A stretch of DNA of 64,000 nucleotides from Collinsella sp. WCA1-178-WT-3 (M1) (lineage in GTDB: Bacteria > Actinomycetota > Coriobacteriia > Coriobacteriales > Coriobacteriaceae): the NCBI RefSeq assembly GCF_009696325.1, contig NZ_VUME01000005.1, forward strand, positions 1 through 64,000. The letters are read 5' to 3'. The notes under the pieces were generated by a model. That model was not told the origin of the DNA, did not search any database, and worked only from the letters and a program-made list of their open reading frames with translations. A program made the position numbers and the translations under genes. Shown one piece after another: positions 34,997 to 45,231 of the stretch. Position 1 is the stretch's first letter, and each line of letters begins with the position of its first letter.

Positions 34997-35926
34997 ATGA
35001 AGATTCCCGTGGAAAAGCTGACCCGCGCTTTTAAAATGGGCGCGACCACCAAGAGGGATTCCGATACGCCGGTGCGCGTTTCGGTCTACCTGGATTCGAC
35101 TGCCTCGCGTTTTTTGGTCGAGACGGTGCGCGATGCCTTTGTGCCGCAGACGACCTCGGGCATTGTCCGCGTTGAGCGTCTGGGGGAGGAGCGTATCGTC
35201 CCCAAGACCGATACCGACGTGGTGCTGGTGCTTTCGTGCGGATCTGAGCGCCTTGAGAGTGCTGTACAGGAGCTCGTCATTGCCGGCGCGCCCGTGTGCG
35301 TGCTGGCCGAGTCCGCTGTCGAGGTGCCTTTTATCCAGGAGTCCACGCCCATGCTCGGCGTGGTAGCGGCCACCGATAAGACGTATCTGCTCGAGACGCT
35401 CGCCCGCTGGATCCTGGACCGTACGGAAAAGGAGACGGCTTTTGCGGCGAACTTTGCCTTTATGCGCATTGCCGCCGCCAACCGCATCATCACCTCGTGC
35501 GCGCTTACCAATATGGCGACGGGCGCGCTGGTGTTTTTGCCGGGGGCCGATTATCCCGTTATGGCGCTGGCGCAGGTTGGCATGCTCTTTGAGCTTGCGG
35601 CCATCTTTGGACGCGGCATTAAGCCCGAGCGCGGCTACGAGGTCGCGGGCGTGCTTGCCGGCGGCTTGGTAATGCGCGCCGTCACGCGCGCCCTGGTAAA
35701 GCAGACGCCGCATATCGGCTTTGCCGTCAAGGCACTCTCTGCTGCCGCGGGCACCTATGGCATGGGCCGTGCACTCGTGTCTCTCTACGAGCGCGATATC
35801 GACTACAGCCGTGCCAACGAGGTGGTTGCCGCCACGTTTTCGCGCGTCCGCGACCTGGTGACCACGGTTGCCGGCGCTACCCGTCCCATGAATCCTTTTG
35901 AGGATGCATCCGATCTCGCTGCTTAG
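34997..35926 (+). CDS. Hypothetical membrane-associated protein, DUF697-like C-terminal region
   Basis: This 309-residue protein has an N-terminal alpha/beta domain (about 25-125; VSVYLDSTASRFLVETV, VVLVLSCGSERLESAV, GAPVCVLAESAV) without a Walker A motif. The helical C-terminal half has RIAAANRIITSCALTNMATG, GADYPVMALAQVGMLFELA and hydrophobic stretches. The latter resembles DUF697 segments found beside GTPase domains. The N-terminal half looks like a degenerate nucleotide-binding fold that has lost its P-loop. It lies between rodA and a radical SAM gene; its role is unknown. Confidence 0.7.
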   Translation: MKIPVEKLTRAFKMGATTKRDSDTPVRVSVYLDSTASRFLVETVRDAFVPQTTSGIVRVERLGEERIVPKTDTDVVLVLSCGSERLESAVQELVIAGAPVCVLAESAVEVPFIQESTPMLGVVAATDKTYLLETLARWILDRTEKETAFAANFAFMRIAAANRIITSCALTNMATGALVFLPGADYPVMALAQVGMLFELAAIFGRGIKPERGYEVAGVLAGGLVMRAVTRALVKQTPHIGFAVKALSAAAGTYGMGRALVSLYERDIDYSRANEVVAATFSRVRDLVTTVAGATRPMNPFEDASDLAA

Positions 35927-35935
35927 GGGTTTCTT

Positions 35936-37813
35936 TTGCGCGTTCCATACCAAGACTGTTTTCATTTAATCGAGCCGCTGCTCGCGAAGGTCGAAAAGCC
36001 GAGTCGCTATATCGACCACGAGTGGGGTACGCTCTTCAAGGCCGATGCCGACTATCGTTGCTGCATGATTTACCCGGACGTGTACGAGGTCGGCCTGCCC
36101 AACCAGGGTATCGCCATCCTGTACAACATCCTTAACCAGGCCGAGGGCATCTCCTGTGAGCGCGGTTATGTGCCGTGGCCCGATATGGGCGATGCCATGC
36201 GCGAGGCCGGTATCCCGCTGCTGTCGCTCGAGGGCGCAGCGCCCGTGGCCTCGTTTGATATCGTCGGTATGCATGTGCCGCACGAGATGGCCGTGACAAA
36301 CTTTCTCGAGGCGCTCGATCTCGCCGGCATTCCGCTTCTGGCGGCCGACCGCACCGAGGACGATCCCATCATCGTCGCCGGCGGACCTTCGGTTTATAAC
36401 CCCGAGCCGTATGCGGCCTTCTTCGATGCCATCCTGATTGGCGAGGGTGAGGAGTCGCTGCTCGAGATCTGCCAGTTGCATCGCCGCCTGCGTGACGAGG
36501 GCGTCCCGCGCGCCCAGATTGTCGAGCGGCTCGCGACCGTCTCCGGTACCTATGTGCCCTCGCTGTACGAGGTGCGCTATGACGAACCCTGCTCACCGCA
36601 TGGCTACACCGTGCCGCGCGAGGGCAAAGACGTGCCGCCGGTGGTCTACAAGCGCGTCGTCGAGGACTTTGGCGCTACCAATCCGTTGTCGCAGTCGTGC
36701 GTGCCCTATGCGCAGCTCGTTCACGATCGCCTGTCTATCGAGATCCTGCGCGGCTGCGCTCGCGGTTGCCGTTTTTGCCAGGCCGGCATGACGTATCGCC
36801 CGGTGCGCGAGCGCTCGGCCGACCAGATCGTGTCCTCGGTGATCCAGGGCCTGGAAAAGACCGGCTATGACGAGGTGTCGCTTACCTCGCTTTCGACCAC
36901 CGACCACTCCTGCATCCGCGACGTGCTCGGTCGCCTTAACCGCCGCCTGGAAGATACGGGCATTCGCGTGTCCATTCCCTCGCAGCGCCTGGATTCGTTT
37001 GGCGTGGATATGGCCGAGTCGGTCGCCGGCGAAAAGAAGGGCGGCCTGACGTTTGCCCCCGAGGCCGGTAGCCAGCGCATGCGCGACATCATCAACAAGA
37101 ACGTGACCGAGGAGGACGTGGACCGCGCGGCCAAGGCGGCCTTCGAGGCCGGTTGGAATCGCATGAAGCTCTACTTTATGATGGGTCTTCCCGGCGAGCG
37201 CGACGAGGATATCGTGGCCATCGCCAACCTGGCCGACCATGTGCTCGAGCTCGGCCGCTCCGTGGTACCCAAGGCGCGCCGCGGCTCCATCTCGGTGTCC
37301 ATCTCGGTGTCGGTGTTTATCCCCAAGGCCGCCACGCCTTTCCAGTGGTGCCCGCAGCTCGATTACGACGACGTCAAACGCCGCCAGAAGCTCCTCATTA
37401 CGAGCGTTCGCAACCGTGCGGTCCGCGTGCACTACCACGATGCCGAGACCTCGCTTATTGAGGCGGCGCTGTCTCGTGCAGGCCGCGACATGACGCCTGT
37501 CATCATCGATGCCTGGCGTGCCGGTTCGCGTTTTGACGCCTGGGTGGAGCATTTTTCGCTCGATAACTGGAAGGAGGCCGCTGCCAAAAACGGCATCGAC
37601 CTCAACGAGCTCGTGTACCTGCCCTACGAGCTGGACTGGCACCTGCCCTGGGAGCACGTGAGCCCCGGCTGCTCGCGCGGCTTCCTCGAGCGCGAATACC
37701 GCCGCTCGCTGGAGGGCGTCACGACGCCCGACTGCACCCGCACGTCGTGCACCGGCTGCGGAATCTGCCCCACGCTCCACGCCAAGAACGTATTGGTGGG
37801 TGATCGCGCATGA
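35936..37813 (+). CDS. B12-binding-type radical SAM protein (TIGR03960 family)
   Basis: This 625-residue protein has an N-terminal cobalamin-binding-like domain (CCMIYPDVYEVGLPNQGIAIL). The radical SAM core has the cluster motif CARGCRFC (Cys274, 278, 281), GGLTFAPEAGSQRMRD and KLYFMMGLPGERDED. A C-terminal Cys group (CTRTSCTGCGICPTLH) may bind a second cluster. The family is normally encoded next to a DUF2344 protein and near rplU/rpmA, as here. Its substrate is unknown. It starts at TTG and overlaps the next gene by 4 bp (ATGA). Confidence 0.9.
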   Translation: MRVPYQDCFHLIEPLLAKVEKPSRYIDHEWGTLFKADADYRCCMIYPDVYEVGLPNQGIAILYNILNQAEGISCERGYVPWPDMGDAMREAGIPLLSLEGAAPVASFDIVGMHVPHEMAVTNFLEALDLAGIPLLAADRTEDDPIIVAGGPSVYNPEPYAAFFDAILIGEGEESLLEICQLHRRLRDEGVPRAQIVERLATVSGTYVPSLYEVRYDEPCSPHGYTVPREGKDVPPVVYKRVVEDFGATNPLSQSCVPYAQLVHDRLSIEILRGCARGCRFCQAGMTYRPVRERSADQIVSSVIQGLEKTGYDEVSLTSLSTTDHSCIRDVLGRLNRRLEDTGIRVSIPSQRLDSFGVDMAESVAGEKKGGLTFAPEAGSQRMRDIINKNVTEEDVDRAAKAAFEAGWNRMKLYFMMGLPGERDEDIVAIANLADHVLELGRSVVPKARRGSISVSISVSVFIPKAATPFQWCPQLDYDDVKRRQKLLITSVRNRAVRVHYHDAETSLIEAALSRAGRDMTPVIIDAWRAGSRFDAWVEHFSLDNWKEAAAKNGIDLNELVYLPYELDWHLPWEHVSPGCSRGFLEREYRRSLEGVTTPDCTRTSCTGCGICPTLHAKNVLVGDRA

Positions 37814-38622
37814 GTGAGCGCTTGACCGACAGCCCCACGCTCTTTAGGCTTCGCGTTCGCTACGGCAAGCGCGATCGTCTCAAGTACCTGGGCCATTTGG
37901 AACTAATCCATACCATTGAGCGTATCGTGCGTCGCGCGGGGCTGCCCTATGCTGTGACGCAGGGTTTCTCGCCGCACATGCGCGTGGGTTTTTCCTCGGC
38001 GCTGCCCGTGGGCACGTCGTCGACCTGCGAGTGGTATGACCTGTTTATGACCGAGTTCGTCGTGCTCGACGAGGCGTTTGAGCGCCTGGCGGCGGCATCT
38101 CCGGCCGATCTGGCCCCCATCGAGGCCGCATACATCGACGTGCGCACGCCGGCGCTCACAGCCCAGCTCACGCGTCTGTCGTATCGTATCGACCTGCATC
38201 TGGACCCTGAGTCACCCGTGAGCGCCGATGAGGTGCGCGCCGCGATTGACACGTTGCGTGCGGGCCACGGCATCGACTATGCGCGCGGCAAAAAGAGCAA
38301 GCGCCTGGACTTGGACCATACGCTCGTGGGCTACGAGCTTAAGGCGGGGGAGCGCCCGGACCATCTGGTGCTCATGCTCGACACCCACGCCGACAACGAG
38401 GGCTCCATGCGTCCGGAGATTTTGCTTTCTGCTGCTGATGTTTTGTTGCAGGGCTTGACCCCGGGCGTCGATGCACCTATTGTTTCCACCGGTATGCAAG
38501 ACCTCGTGACCATCTGCTCCTACGATGTCGAGCGTCAGAATCAAGCATGCGAAGACGACGAGGGCCGACTCGTCAGCCCCATACCTGTGCGAACTTGTGG
38601 ATTTGCTCCACATACTCGTTGA
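37810..38622 (+). CDS. DUF2344 / TIGR03936 protein, partner of the radical SAM protein
   Basis: This 270-residue protein begins with the family stretch RVRYGKRDRLKYLGHLELIHTIERIVRRAGLP, in part visible as YLGHLEL, followed by SPHMRVGFSSALPVG. In other bacteria it is fused to, or directly follows, the TIGR03960 radical SAM protein, which implies joint function. The ATGA overlap with that gene supports co-translation. The end of the gene contains the rplU promoter. RNase G/E, often found next in this neighbourhood, is absent. Confidence 0.88.
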   Translation: MSERLTDSPTLFRLRVRYGKRDRLKYLGHLELIHTIERIVRRAGLPYAVTQGFSPHMRVGFSSALPVGTSSTCEWYDLFMTEFVVLDEAFERLAAASPADLAPIEAAYIDVRTPALTAQLTRLSYRIDLHLDPESPVSADEVRAAIDTLRAGHGIDYARGKKSKRLDLDHTLVGYELKAGERPDHLVLMLDTHADNEGSMRPEILLSAADVLLQGLTPGVDAPIVSTGMQDLVTICSYDVERQNQACEDDEGRLVSPIPVRTCGFAPHTR

Positions 38623-38647
38623 CGGGGGTATTATCGCCTGCTACTAT
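38619..38647 (+). promoter_or_regulatory. Promoter for rplU-rpmA
   Basis: TTGACG (38619-38624), a 17-bp spacer and TACTAT (38642-38647), 43 bp before the rplU ATG. The -35 box overlaps the stop codon of the preceding gene. Confidence 0.8.
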
Positions 38648-38689
38648 ATTCGGCTGTTGCACTAACTGATGCATGAAGGGCAAGTAAAC

Positions 38690-39064
38690 ATGTACGCAAT
38701 CGTTAACACGGGCGGCAAGCAGTACAAGGTCGCCACCGACGATGTCATCACCGTCGAGAAGATCGAGGGCAATGAGGGCGACAAGGTCACCCTGCCGGTC
38801 ATCTTCCTCAACGATGGTAAGAAGATCGTCACCGATCCCGACAAGCTGGCCAAGGCCAAGGTTACCGCTCAGATCGTTGAGCAGTTCAAGGGCGAGAAGC
38901 AGCTGGTCTTCAAGTTCCACAAGCGTAAGCGCTATCGTCGTCTGAAGGGTCACCGTCAGCAGCTCACCAAGCTGAAGATCGTGAAGGTTCAGGCTACCTC
39001 CCGCGCCAAGAAGGCTGTCAAGGCAGAGGCTGAGGCTGTTGCCGAGGCTCCCGTCGCCGAGTAG
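38690..39064 (+). CDS. rplU: 50S ribosomal protein L21
   Basis: This 124-residue protein is L21 (MYAIVNTGGKQYKVATDD...; KFHKRKRYRRLKGHRQ) with an extra C-terminal Ala/Glu/Lys tail of about 20 residues. It binds 23S rRNA. I use ATG 38690 with GAAGGG upstream, where the conserved N-terminus begins. It pairs with rpmA. Confidence 0.98.
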   Translation: MYAIVNTGGKQYKVATDDVITVEKIEGNEGDKVTLPVIFLNDGKKIVTDPDKLAKAKVTAQIVEQFKGEKQLVFKFHKRKRYRRLKGHRQQLTKLKIVKVQATSRAKKAVKAEAEAVAEAPVAE

Positions 39065-39097
39065 ATTACACTCGTAACGAAAGAGTAGGTATACACA

Positions 39098-39355
39098 ATG
39101 GCACACAAAAAAGGACTCGGTTCCTCCCGTAATGGCCGTGACTCCCGCGGTCAGCGCCTTGGCACGAAGCGCTTCGCCGGCCAGACGGTAACCACGGGCA
39201 CGATTCTCGTCCGTCAGCACGGCACGCACATCCACCCGGGTGCGAACGTTGGCCGTGGCAAGGACGACACGCTGTTCGCGCTGGTCGACGGTACCGTTGA
39301 GTTCCACAAGGGTATCAAGCACAGGGTCAGCGTACGCCCGCTCGCGAACGCGTAA
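39098..39355 (+). CDS. rpmA: 50S ribosomal protein L27
   Basis: This 85-residue protein has the conserved [16 protein letters not shown] start and GNxR-like [17 protein letters not shown] core. It has no N-terminal cleavable extension of the Firmicutes type, so the N-terminus reaches the peptidyl transferase centre directly. Confidence 0.98.
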   Translation: MAHKKGLGSSRNGRDSRGQRLGTKRFAGQTVTTGTILVRQHGTHIHPGANVGRGKDDTLFALVDGTVEFHKGIKHRVSVRPLANA

Positions 39356-39380
39356 TTCACCCTTCATAGAGCACATATGT

Positions 39381-39426
39381 GGGAGGCACTTGAGTTTTAG
39401 GATTCAAGGGTCTCCCTCTTTTTTTG
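39381..39426 (+). terminator. Probable terminator after rpmA
   Basis: GGGAG...CTTG and CAAG...CTCCC form an interrupted stem. It is followed by TCTTTTTTT, just before the obgE ribosome binding site. Confidence 0.6.
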
Positions 39427-39429
39427 TAG

Positions 39430-40908
<1,479 letters not shown>

Positions 40909-40911
40909 GCC

Positions 40912-41589
40912 ATGTCGCTGCGCGGTGGAATCGGATTGCCTGAGCTGCCCATCAAGGATGGGCACGAGTTTCGGCTTGGCATTATGGGCGGCACCTTTGA
41001 CCCGATTCATTACGGGCACTTGGTGACTGCCGAGCAGGCTCGCGAGTCGCTCGACTTGGACGCTGTGCTTTTTATGCCGGCCGGCTCTCCTGCCTTTAAG
41101 CTCGACAAACCGGTGACGCCTGCCGAGGACCGTTATGCCATGACGGTCCTCGCGACTGCCGCGAACCCGGCCTTTTTGGCAAGCCGCTTCGAGATCGATC
41201 GTGCCGGTGTCACCTATACAGCCGATACGCTGCGTGCCCTTCGCGAGTTTTACCCTCCACAGGTGAAGCTTTACTTTATCACGGGTGCCGATGCGATTAT
41301 CGATATTGTGACCTGGCACAATGCTGATGAGATTGCCGAACTGGCAACCTTTATCGCTGCGACACGCCCCGGCTTTGACATCGATACGGCCCGGTCGAGG
41401 ATTAAGGAATCGGGGCTGCCCTTCGATGTGCGCTATATTCAGATTCCGGCGCTGGCGATTAGCTCGACCAACATCCGCAAGCGGGTTGCCCGCGGCATGA
41501 GCGTGCGCTATCTTACGAGCGAGTCCGTGCTCGGCTATATCCGTAAACGCGGCCTGTATGCCGATCTTGGGCAAGACGATTTTGATTGA
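40912..41589 (+). CDS. nadD: Nicotinate-nucleotide adenylyltransferase
   Basis: This 225-residue enzyme adenylates nicotinate mononucleotide in NAD synthesis. It shows the nucleotidyltransferase motif IMGGTFDPIHYGHLV and the second motif ISSTNIRKRVARG. It has a short N-terminal extension of about 22 residues before the catalytic fold. It begins 3 bp after obgE. Confidence 0.95.
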   Translation: MSLRGGIGLPELPIKDGHEFRLGIMGGTFDPIHYGHLVTAEQARESLDLDAVLFMPAGSPAFKLDKPVTPAEDRYAMTVLATAANPAFLASRFEIDRAGVTYTADTLRALREFYPPQVKLYFITGADAIIDIVTWHNADEIAELATFIAATRPGFDIDTARSRIKESGLPFDVRYIQIPALAISSTNIRKRVARGMSVRYLTSESVLGYIRKRGLYADLGQDDFD

Positions 41590-41601
41590 CGGGGGGAAAC
41601 G

Positions 41602-42210
41602 TTGTCGGTAGAAGATCAGTTTGAGGGCGACGAGCGCGCGCTCTTGACGCGTATCCACGAGTTGCTCGATGTGCGCATGAAGGATAAGCGTAAGCGCTAC
41701 GTGCATTCGCTCGGGGTTGCCGAGACGGCGCTGCACCTAGCCGAGGTATACGATGTCGACCGCTTTGATGCCGCTGCCGCCGGCCTGATCCATGACTGGG
41801 ACAAAGTACTCTCCGACGACGAGCTGGTCACGCGCGCTCTGCATTATGGCATTAAGATTGCCGGCTCTCCGTCTGCCGCGACGCCGCTTTTGCATGGCCC
41901 GGTTGCCGCCTATGAGCTTCCGCAGCTTTTTCCCGAGCTGTCGCCGGCGGTCTTTCAGGCTGTCGACCGTCACACCGTGGGCGCTTGCGACATGACGCCA
42001 CTCGATATGGTGGTCTTTGTGGCCGATGCCATCGAACCCAACCGCCACGGCGATTATGCCCATGCGCTGCGCAAGATGGTGGGGAAGTCCTCGCTCGACG
42101 AGTTGTTCTTCTCCTGTTTTGCGCAGGGTCTGGTCTATGTGATCCAGTCCGGGCGCTATCTTTATCCCACGGCTATTACGATTTACAACCATTACGCCCA
42201 GCTGCGCTAG
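41602..42210 (+). CDS. yqeK: HD-domain hydrolase YqeK (Ap4A hydrolase)
   Basis: This 202-residue HD-superfamily protein has RYVHSLGVAETALHLAEVY and the metal-binding GLIHDWDKVL. YqeK proteins hydrolyse diadenosine tetraphosphate symmetrically. It starts at TTG 41602. The nadD-yqeK-rsfS order is conserved in Gram-positive bacteria. Confidence 0.92.
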   Translation: MSVEDQFEGDERALLTRIHELLDVRMKDKRKRYVHSLGVAETALHLAEVYDVDRFDAAAAGLIHDWDKVLSDDELVTRALHYGIKIAGSPSAATPLLHGPVAAYELPQLFPELSPAVFQAVDRHTVGACDMTPLDMVVFVADAIEPNRHGDYAHALRKMVGKSSLDELFFSCFAQGLVYVIQSGRYLYPTAITIYNHYAQLR

Positions 42211-42238
42211 CTCGGGTGCGTCTAGAAAGAGGTATTCC

Positions 42239-42694
42239 ATGGCCGATGAGACCATGACCGACGAGCAGATTCTTGAAAGTGTGGAGCACAAGAGTTTCGT
42301 GGCCACGTCCGACCGCACCGCCGCGACGCTCTCCGCCAGCGGTGTCGCCGCCGAGGATGTCGCCCGCGCTGCCGCGCAGGCCGCCTACGACAAGAAAGGC
42401 GAGGACGTTCAGGTGCTCGACCTGACTGAGCTTTCCGATGTTTGCGACTACTTTGTCCTTGCTACCGGCACCAACAACCGCCAGGTTGATTCCATCGTCG
42501 ACGAGATTGAGGAGAAGGTCGCCGAGGCTTGCGGCGAGCACCCGTTTTCCATTGAGGGCCGCGAGCAGAAGACCTGGATGCTTATGGACTACGGTTCGGT
42601 TGTCGTCCACGTCTTCACTCCCGAGGCACGTGAGTTCTACCGCCTCGAAAAGCTCTGGGGCGATGCTCCCCAGCTCTCCCTGGACCTCCTCTAG
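42239..42694 (+). CDS. rsfS: Ribosomal silencing factor RsfS
   Basis: This 151-residue protein has the RsfS core: VLDLTELSDVCDYFVLATGTNNRQVDSIVDEI, in part visible as ATGTNNRQV, and WMLMDYGSVVVHVFTPEAREFYRLEKLWGDA at the end. It has about 35 extra N-terminal residues. RsfS binds L14 and blocks subunit joining in starvation. The TAG stop (42692-42694) abuts a REP unit. Confidence 0.95.
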   Translation: MADETMTDEQILESVEHKSFVATSDRTAATLSASGVAAEDVARAAAQAAYDKKGEDVQVLDLTELSDVCDYFVLATGTNNRQVDSIVDEIEEKVAEACGEHPFSIEGREQKTWMLMDYGSVVVHVFTPEAREFYRLEKLWGDAPQLSLDLL

Positions 42695-42823
42695 TAGCTC
42701 ATTTGGGACGGGGCTTTTTTAGCTACCCTCAAGTGTTTCGCCGGGCAGTCGCGTTTTTCCGCGGCCGCCCGGCTTTCTTTTTGCCCAAAAGTAGCTAATT
42801 TGGGACGGGGCTTTTTTAGCTAC
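42694..42823. repeat. Two REP units in direct orientation before the RAYT gene
   Basis: Units at 42694-42726 and 42791-42823, both forward (GTAGCT(A/C)A...TTAGCTAC with GGGACGGGGC). A terminator-like hairpin sits between them. The first G of the first unit is the last base of the rsfS stop. Confidence 0.95.
42740..42784 (+). terminator. Terminator after rsfS
   Basis: GCCGGGC / GCCCGGC arms (42740-42746 and 42767-42773) with a GC-rich inner part, followed by TTTCTTTTT. Confidence 0.75.
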
Positions 42824-42924
42824 TACCTACCGTTCGCCGAACATCGCGATTTATAGCTCCCAGTACGTTTTTTTCTACTCTGGCTCGGGTAACGTAATTG
42901 TCATCTGTAGAGGAGGGGATGCGT

Positions 42925-43674
42925 ATGACTCGGACTGCGCGAGAAATCTCTGTATATGGTTTTTACCATGTCGTCCAAAAGGGATGTGCCGACCAACTCA
43001 TATTTGAGGATGACGAAGATCGGCTCTATCTGATTCGGCTGATTGCTTCGAAATGCCAGAAGTTTAAAGTGGATGTCATCGCGTGGTGCCTTATGGATAA
43101 CCATATTCATCTTCTGCTTGACGACGAGCATGTTCATCTGAGCGATTGCATGCATTCGATTACGACGGCGTATGCCATGTATTTCAACTCAAAGACAGGC
43201 AGGAAGGGGCCTGTTTTCCAGGATCGATTTAAGAGTGTGCCGATCCTCGATGATGATCAGCTGCTCAACTGCGTGAGATACATTCACGACAATCCCGCGA
43301 AGGCGAGGATTGGGACCGCTTCGCTGTATCGATGGAGCAGCTTTCGCGAGTATATGGGATATCCGGGTATCTGCAAAACGGATTGCGTTCTTGGGTTGCT
43401 CGGTGACTCTCAGAGATTTTTTGCCTTCAGCACCTCGGGTGAGCCCAATCGCTATTGCTTCCGTGACGGCGCTCATGTGAGCGACACAGATGCGTTGGAG
43501 TTTGCGCAGGCTCTTCTTAAGCCGTACGAGCCTCATCACCTTAAGGCTTTGCCAAAGGGGGCGCGCGATGCCTGCATTCGTACTTTGAAGAGCGAGGGCT
43601 TTTCGATTAAACAGATCGTCCGTCTTACGGGTATTGGACACTGCACCATACAAAAGGTCAAAGTCAAAAAATAG
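42925..43674 (+). CDS. REP-associated tyrosine transposase (RAYT, Y1/HUH family)
   Basis: This 249-residue protein belongs to the IS200-like Y1 transposases associated with REP palindromes. It has YHVVQKG, the HUH metal motif in MDNHIHLLL, GPVFQDRFKSVPI, and RYIHDNPAKA with the likely catalytic Tyr. The SLYRWSSFREYMG segment follows. The last 60 residues contain a helix-turn-helix (SEGFSIKQIVRLTGIGHCTIQKV), which may help recognise repeats. I use ATG 42925, 8 nt after AGGAGG; the ATG at 42919 is too close. REP units flank it on both sides and the stop lies in a degenerate unit, so it probably acts on these repeats. RAYTs are usually single-copy and not surrounded by typical IS ends. Confidence 0.93.
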   Translation: MTRTAREISVYGFYHVVQKGCADQLIFEDDEDRLYLIRLIASKCQKFKVDVIAWCLMDNHIHLLLDDEHVHLSDCMHSITTAYAMYFNSKTGRKGPVFQDRFKSVPILDDDQLLNCVRYIHDNPAKARIGTASLYRWSSFREYMGYPGICKTDCVLGLLGDSQRFFAFSTSGEPNRYCFRDGAHVSDTDALEFAQALLKPYEPHHLKALPKGARDACIRTLKSEGFSIKQIVRLTGIGHCTIQKVKVKK

Positions 43675-43692
43675 CTCATTTTGGACGAGGTC
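43671..43692. repeat. Degenerate REP half-unit at the RAYT stop
   Basis: TAGCTCATTTTGGACGAGG keeps the TAGCT-ATTT-GGAC-GG pattern of a forward unit but lacks its right half. It supplies the TAG stop of the transposase. Confidence 0.6.
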
Positions 43693-43720
43693 TGTGTTGC
43701 GACCGCGTCAGGTATGGGTT

Positions 43721-43902
43721 GGGTAGCTAATTTGGGACGGGGCTATTTTAGCTAACCCTACAAATCGGTTGAGTTTTATTCCGGCCCCGGGTGATTCGCT
43801 GCCAGCTGAAGGGTAGCTAAAAAAGCCCCGTCCCAAATTAGCTGCCCCGTACTACCCTGACAATCTAAAGTAGCTAAAAAAGCCCCGTCCCAAATTGACT
43901 AC
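43721..43902. repeat. Cluster of three REP units after the RAYT gene
   Basis: Forward unit 43721-43758 (variant: CTATTTTAGCTAACCC), reverse unit 43811-43847 (end GCTGCCC) and reverse unit 43870-43902 (end GACTAC). The first two form an inverted pair with a 52-bp spacer. The third abuts the dinB stop codon. Confidence 0.95.
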
Positions 43903-45159
43903 TTAGTGGGAGGAGAAGCGTGATTGGCGGCCGAAGGATAGGGCGGTGTCGCCGAACTTGTCTCGGACCGCGTCGATGGCGACGGAGAGGTCACGGCGGT
44001 CGCTGGATTGGGCTCCGCGGTCGTCGACTTCGCAAAACAGGTCGGTCTGTATGCCGCCTTGATGATTGAAGTCACTCATGCCTATGCCGGCAAGGCGTAC
44101 ATGCATTCCTTCCTGCCAGATGTTGTCGAGCAACTCGATCGCTACCGCCACAAAGATGTTCTCGTCGTCGGTGGGATGGGGGAGTCGTCGCTGTGCCGAG
44201 CGACCGCTGCCGTACGAGTACTTAAGTTTGAGCGTCACCGTGGTGCCGGTAAGCCCCTGGCGGCGCAGGCGACGTCCGACGGATTCGCCCAATAGTGCAA
44301 TCGCCGCTTCGATGTCCCCGCGCTCGGTCAAATCTTTCGCAAAGGTGCGCTCATTGCTTACCGACTTGACCTCACGCTCTTCATCGAGGCTCGTGACTTC
44401 GGAAACCTCGAGCCCCAACGCACGCTGGCGCATGCGCTCGCCGTTAACGCCAAAAATCGCAGACAGTGTGGATTCCGGTGCGCGCGACAGCTCGCCCAGC
44501 GTGTAAATCCGCATGCGGCGCAGCCGCTCCTCGGCCGAGCGCCCGATACCGCTCATGGCAGAAACAGGTAACGGTGCCAGAAAACGCTGCTCAGTTCCCG
44601 GGCGTACGACCGTAAGCCCAAACGGCTTGTCTCGCTCGCTTGCAATCTTGGCTACCGTTTTGTTGCAACCGACGCCGATGGAGCAGGTCACCCCCAGTGC
44701 CGCCACGCGATCGCTGATGCGTCGTACGACGAGCAGTGGGTCCTCGGGCGCAAAGCGGCCCGGCGTGATGTCGATAAAGGCCTCGTCGATGGACACGCGC
44801 TCTACGCGCGGTGTCTCGTCGGCAAGAATATTCATGACCTGTGCGCTGACCTCGTGGTAGCGATCGAAATGCCCGTGTGTCCAAATGGCCTGCGGACATA
44901 GGCGGCGCGCCTCGACCGAGGGCATGGCGGAGTGCACGCCAAAGCGGCGTGCCTCGTATGAGCAGGTGGAGACGACGCCGCGCGATTCGGCGTCTCCACC
45001 CACGATAAGCGGCTTGCCGCGCCACTCGGGATGATCGAGCATCTCCACGCTCGCAAAAAACGCATCGAGATCCATCAGACCCACCGCCGGACCCGTCCAG
45101 GGCGGCGGCGTGACGCCCGCAGTATCCTCATAACCGTATGTATGTTCGCATCTTTTCAT
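43903..45159 (-). CDS. dinB: DNA polymerase IV (Y family)
   Basis: This 418-residue translesion polymerase has MDLDAFFASVEMLDHP with catalytic Asp residues, YEARRFGVHSAMP, VERVSIDEAFIDIT (second acidic pair) and SIGVGCNKTVAKIAS. The helix-hairpin-helix segment and little-finger domain follow. An extra N-terminal stretch of about 28 residues precedes the catalytic core. It is the only minus-strand gene in the right two-thirds of the window. Its stop abuts a REP unit. Confidence 0.95.
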   Translation of the reverse strand: MKRCEHTYGYEDTAGVTPPPWTGPAVGLMDLDAFFASVEMLDHPEWRGKPLIVGGDAESRGVVSTCSYEARRFGVHSAMPSVEARRLCPQAIWTHGHFDRYHEVSAQVMNILADETPRVERVSIDEAFIDITPGRFAPEDPLLVVRRISDRVAALGVTCSIGVGCNKTVAKIASERDKPFGLTVVRPGTEQRFLAPLPVSAMSGIGRSAEERLRRMRIYTLGELSRAPESTLSAIFGVNGERMRQRALGLEVSEVTSLDEEREVKSVSNERTFAKDLTERGDIEAAIALLGESVGRRLRRQGLTGTTVTLKLKYSYGSGRSAQRRLPHPTDDENIFVAVAIELLDNIWQEGMHVRLAGIGMSDFNHQGGIQTDLFCEVDDRGAQSSDRRDLSVAIDAVRDKFGDTALSFGRQSRFSSH

Positions 45160-45203
45160 GGCATGAGTATACCGCGCAGCTCATGTGGGGTGCGTGGATG
45201 TGC

Positions 45204-45231
45204 TTGCAAATCGCGAATTCTTGTCTAAGAT
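45204..45231 (+). promoter_or_regulatory. Promoter for the rpsP-trmD operon
   Basis: TTGCAA (45204-45209), a 16-bp spacer and TAAGAT (45226-45231), leaving a leader of about 120 nt before rpsP. Confidence 0.6.

Noticed and set aside
42841-42878. Extra degenerate repeat unit upstream of the RAYT gene
   Set aside because: TATAGCTCCCAGTACG followed by a T-run is only loosely like a unit and lacks the GGGAC core, so it was not listed.
42694-43902. CRISPR array
   Set aside because: Units are irregularly spaced, occur in both orientations and at distant loci, and have palindromic ends. No cas gene is present.
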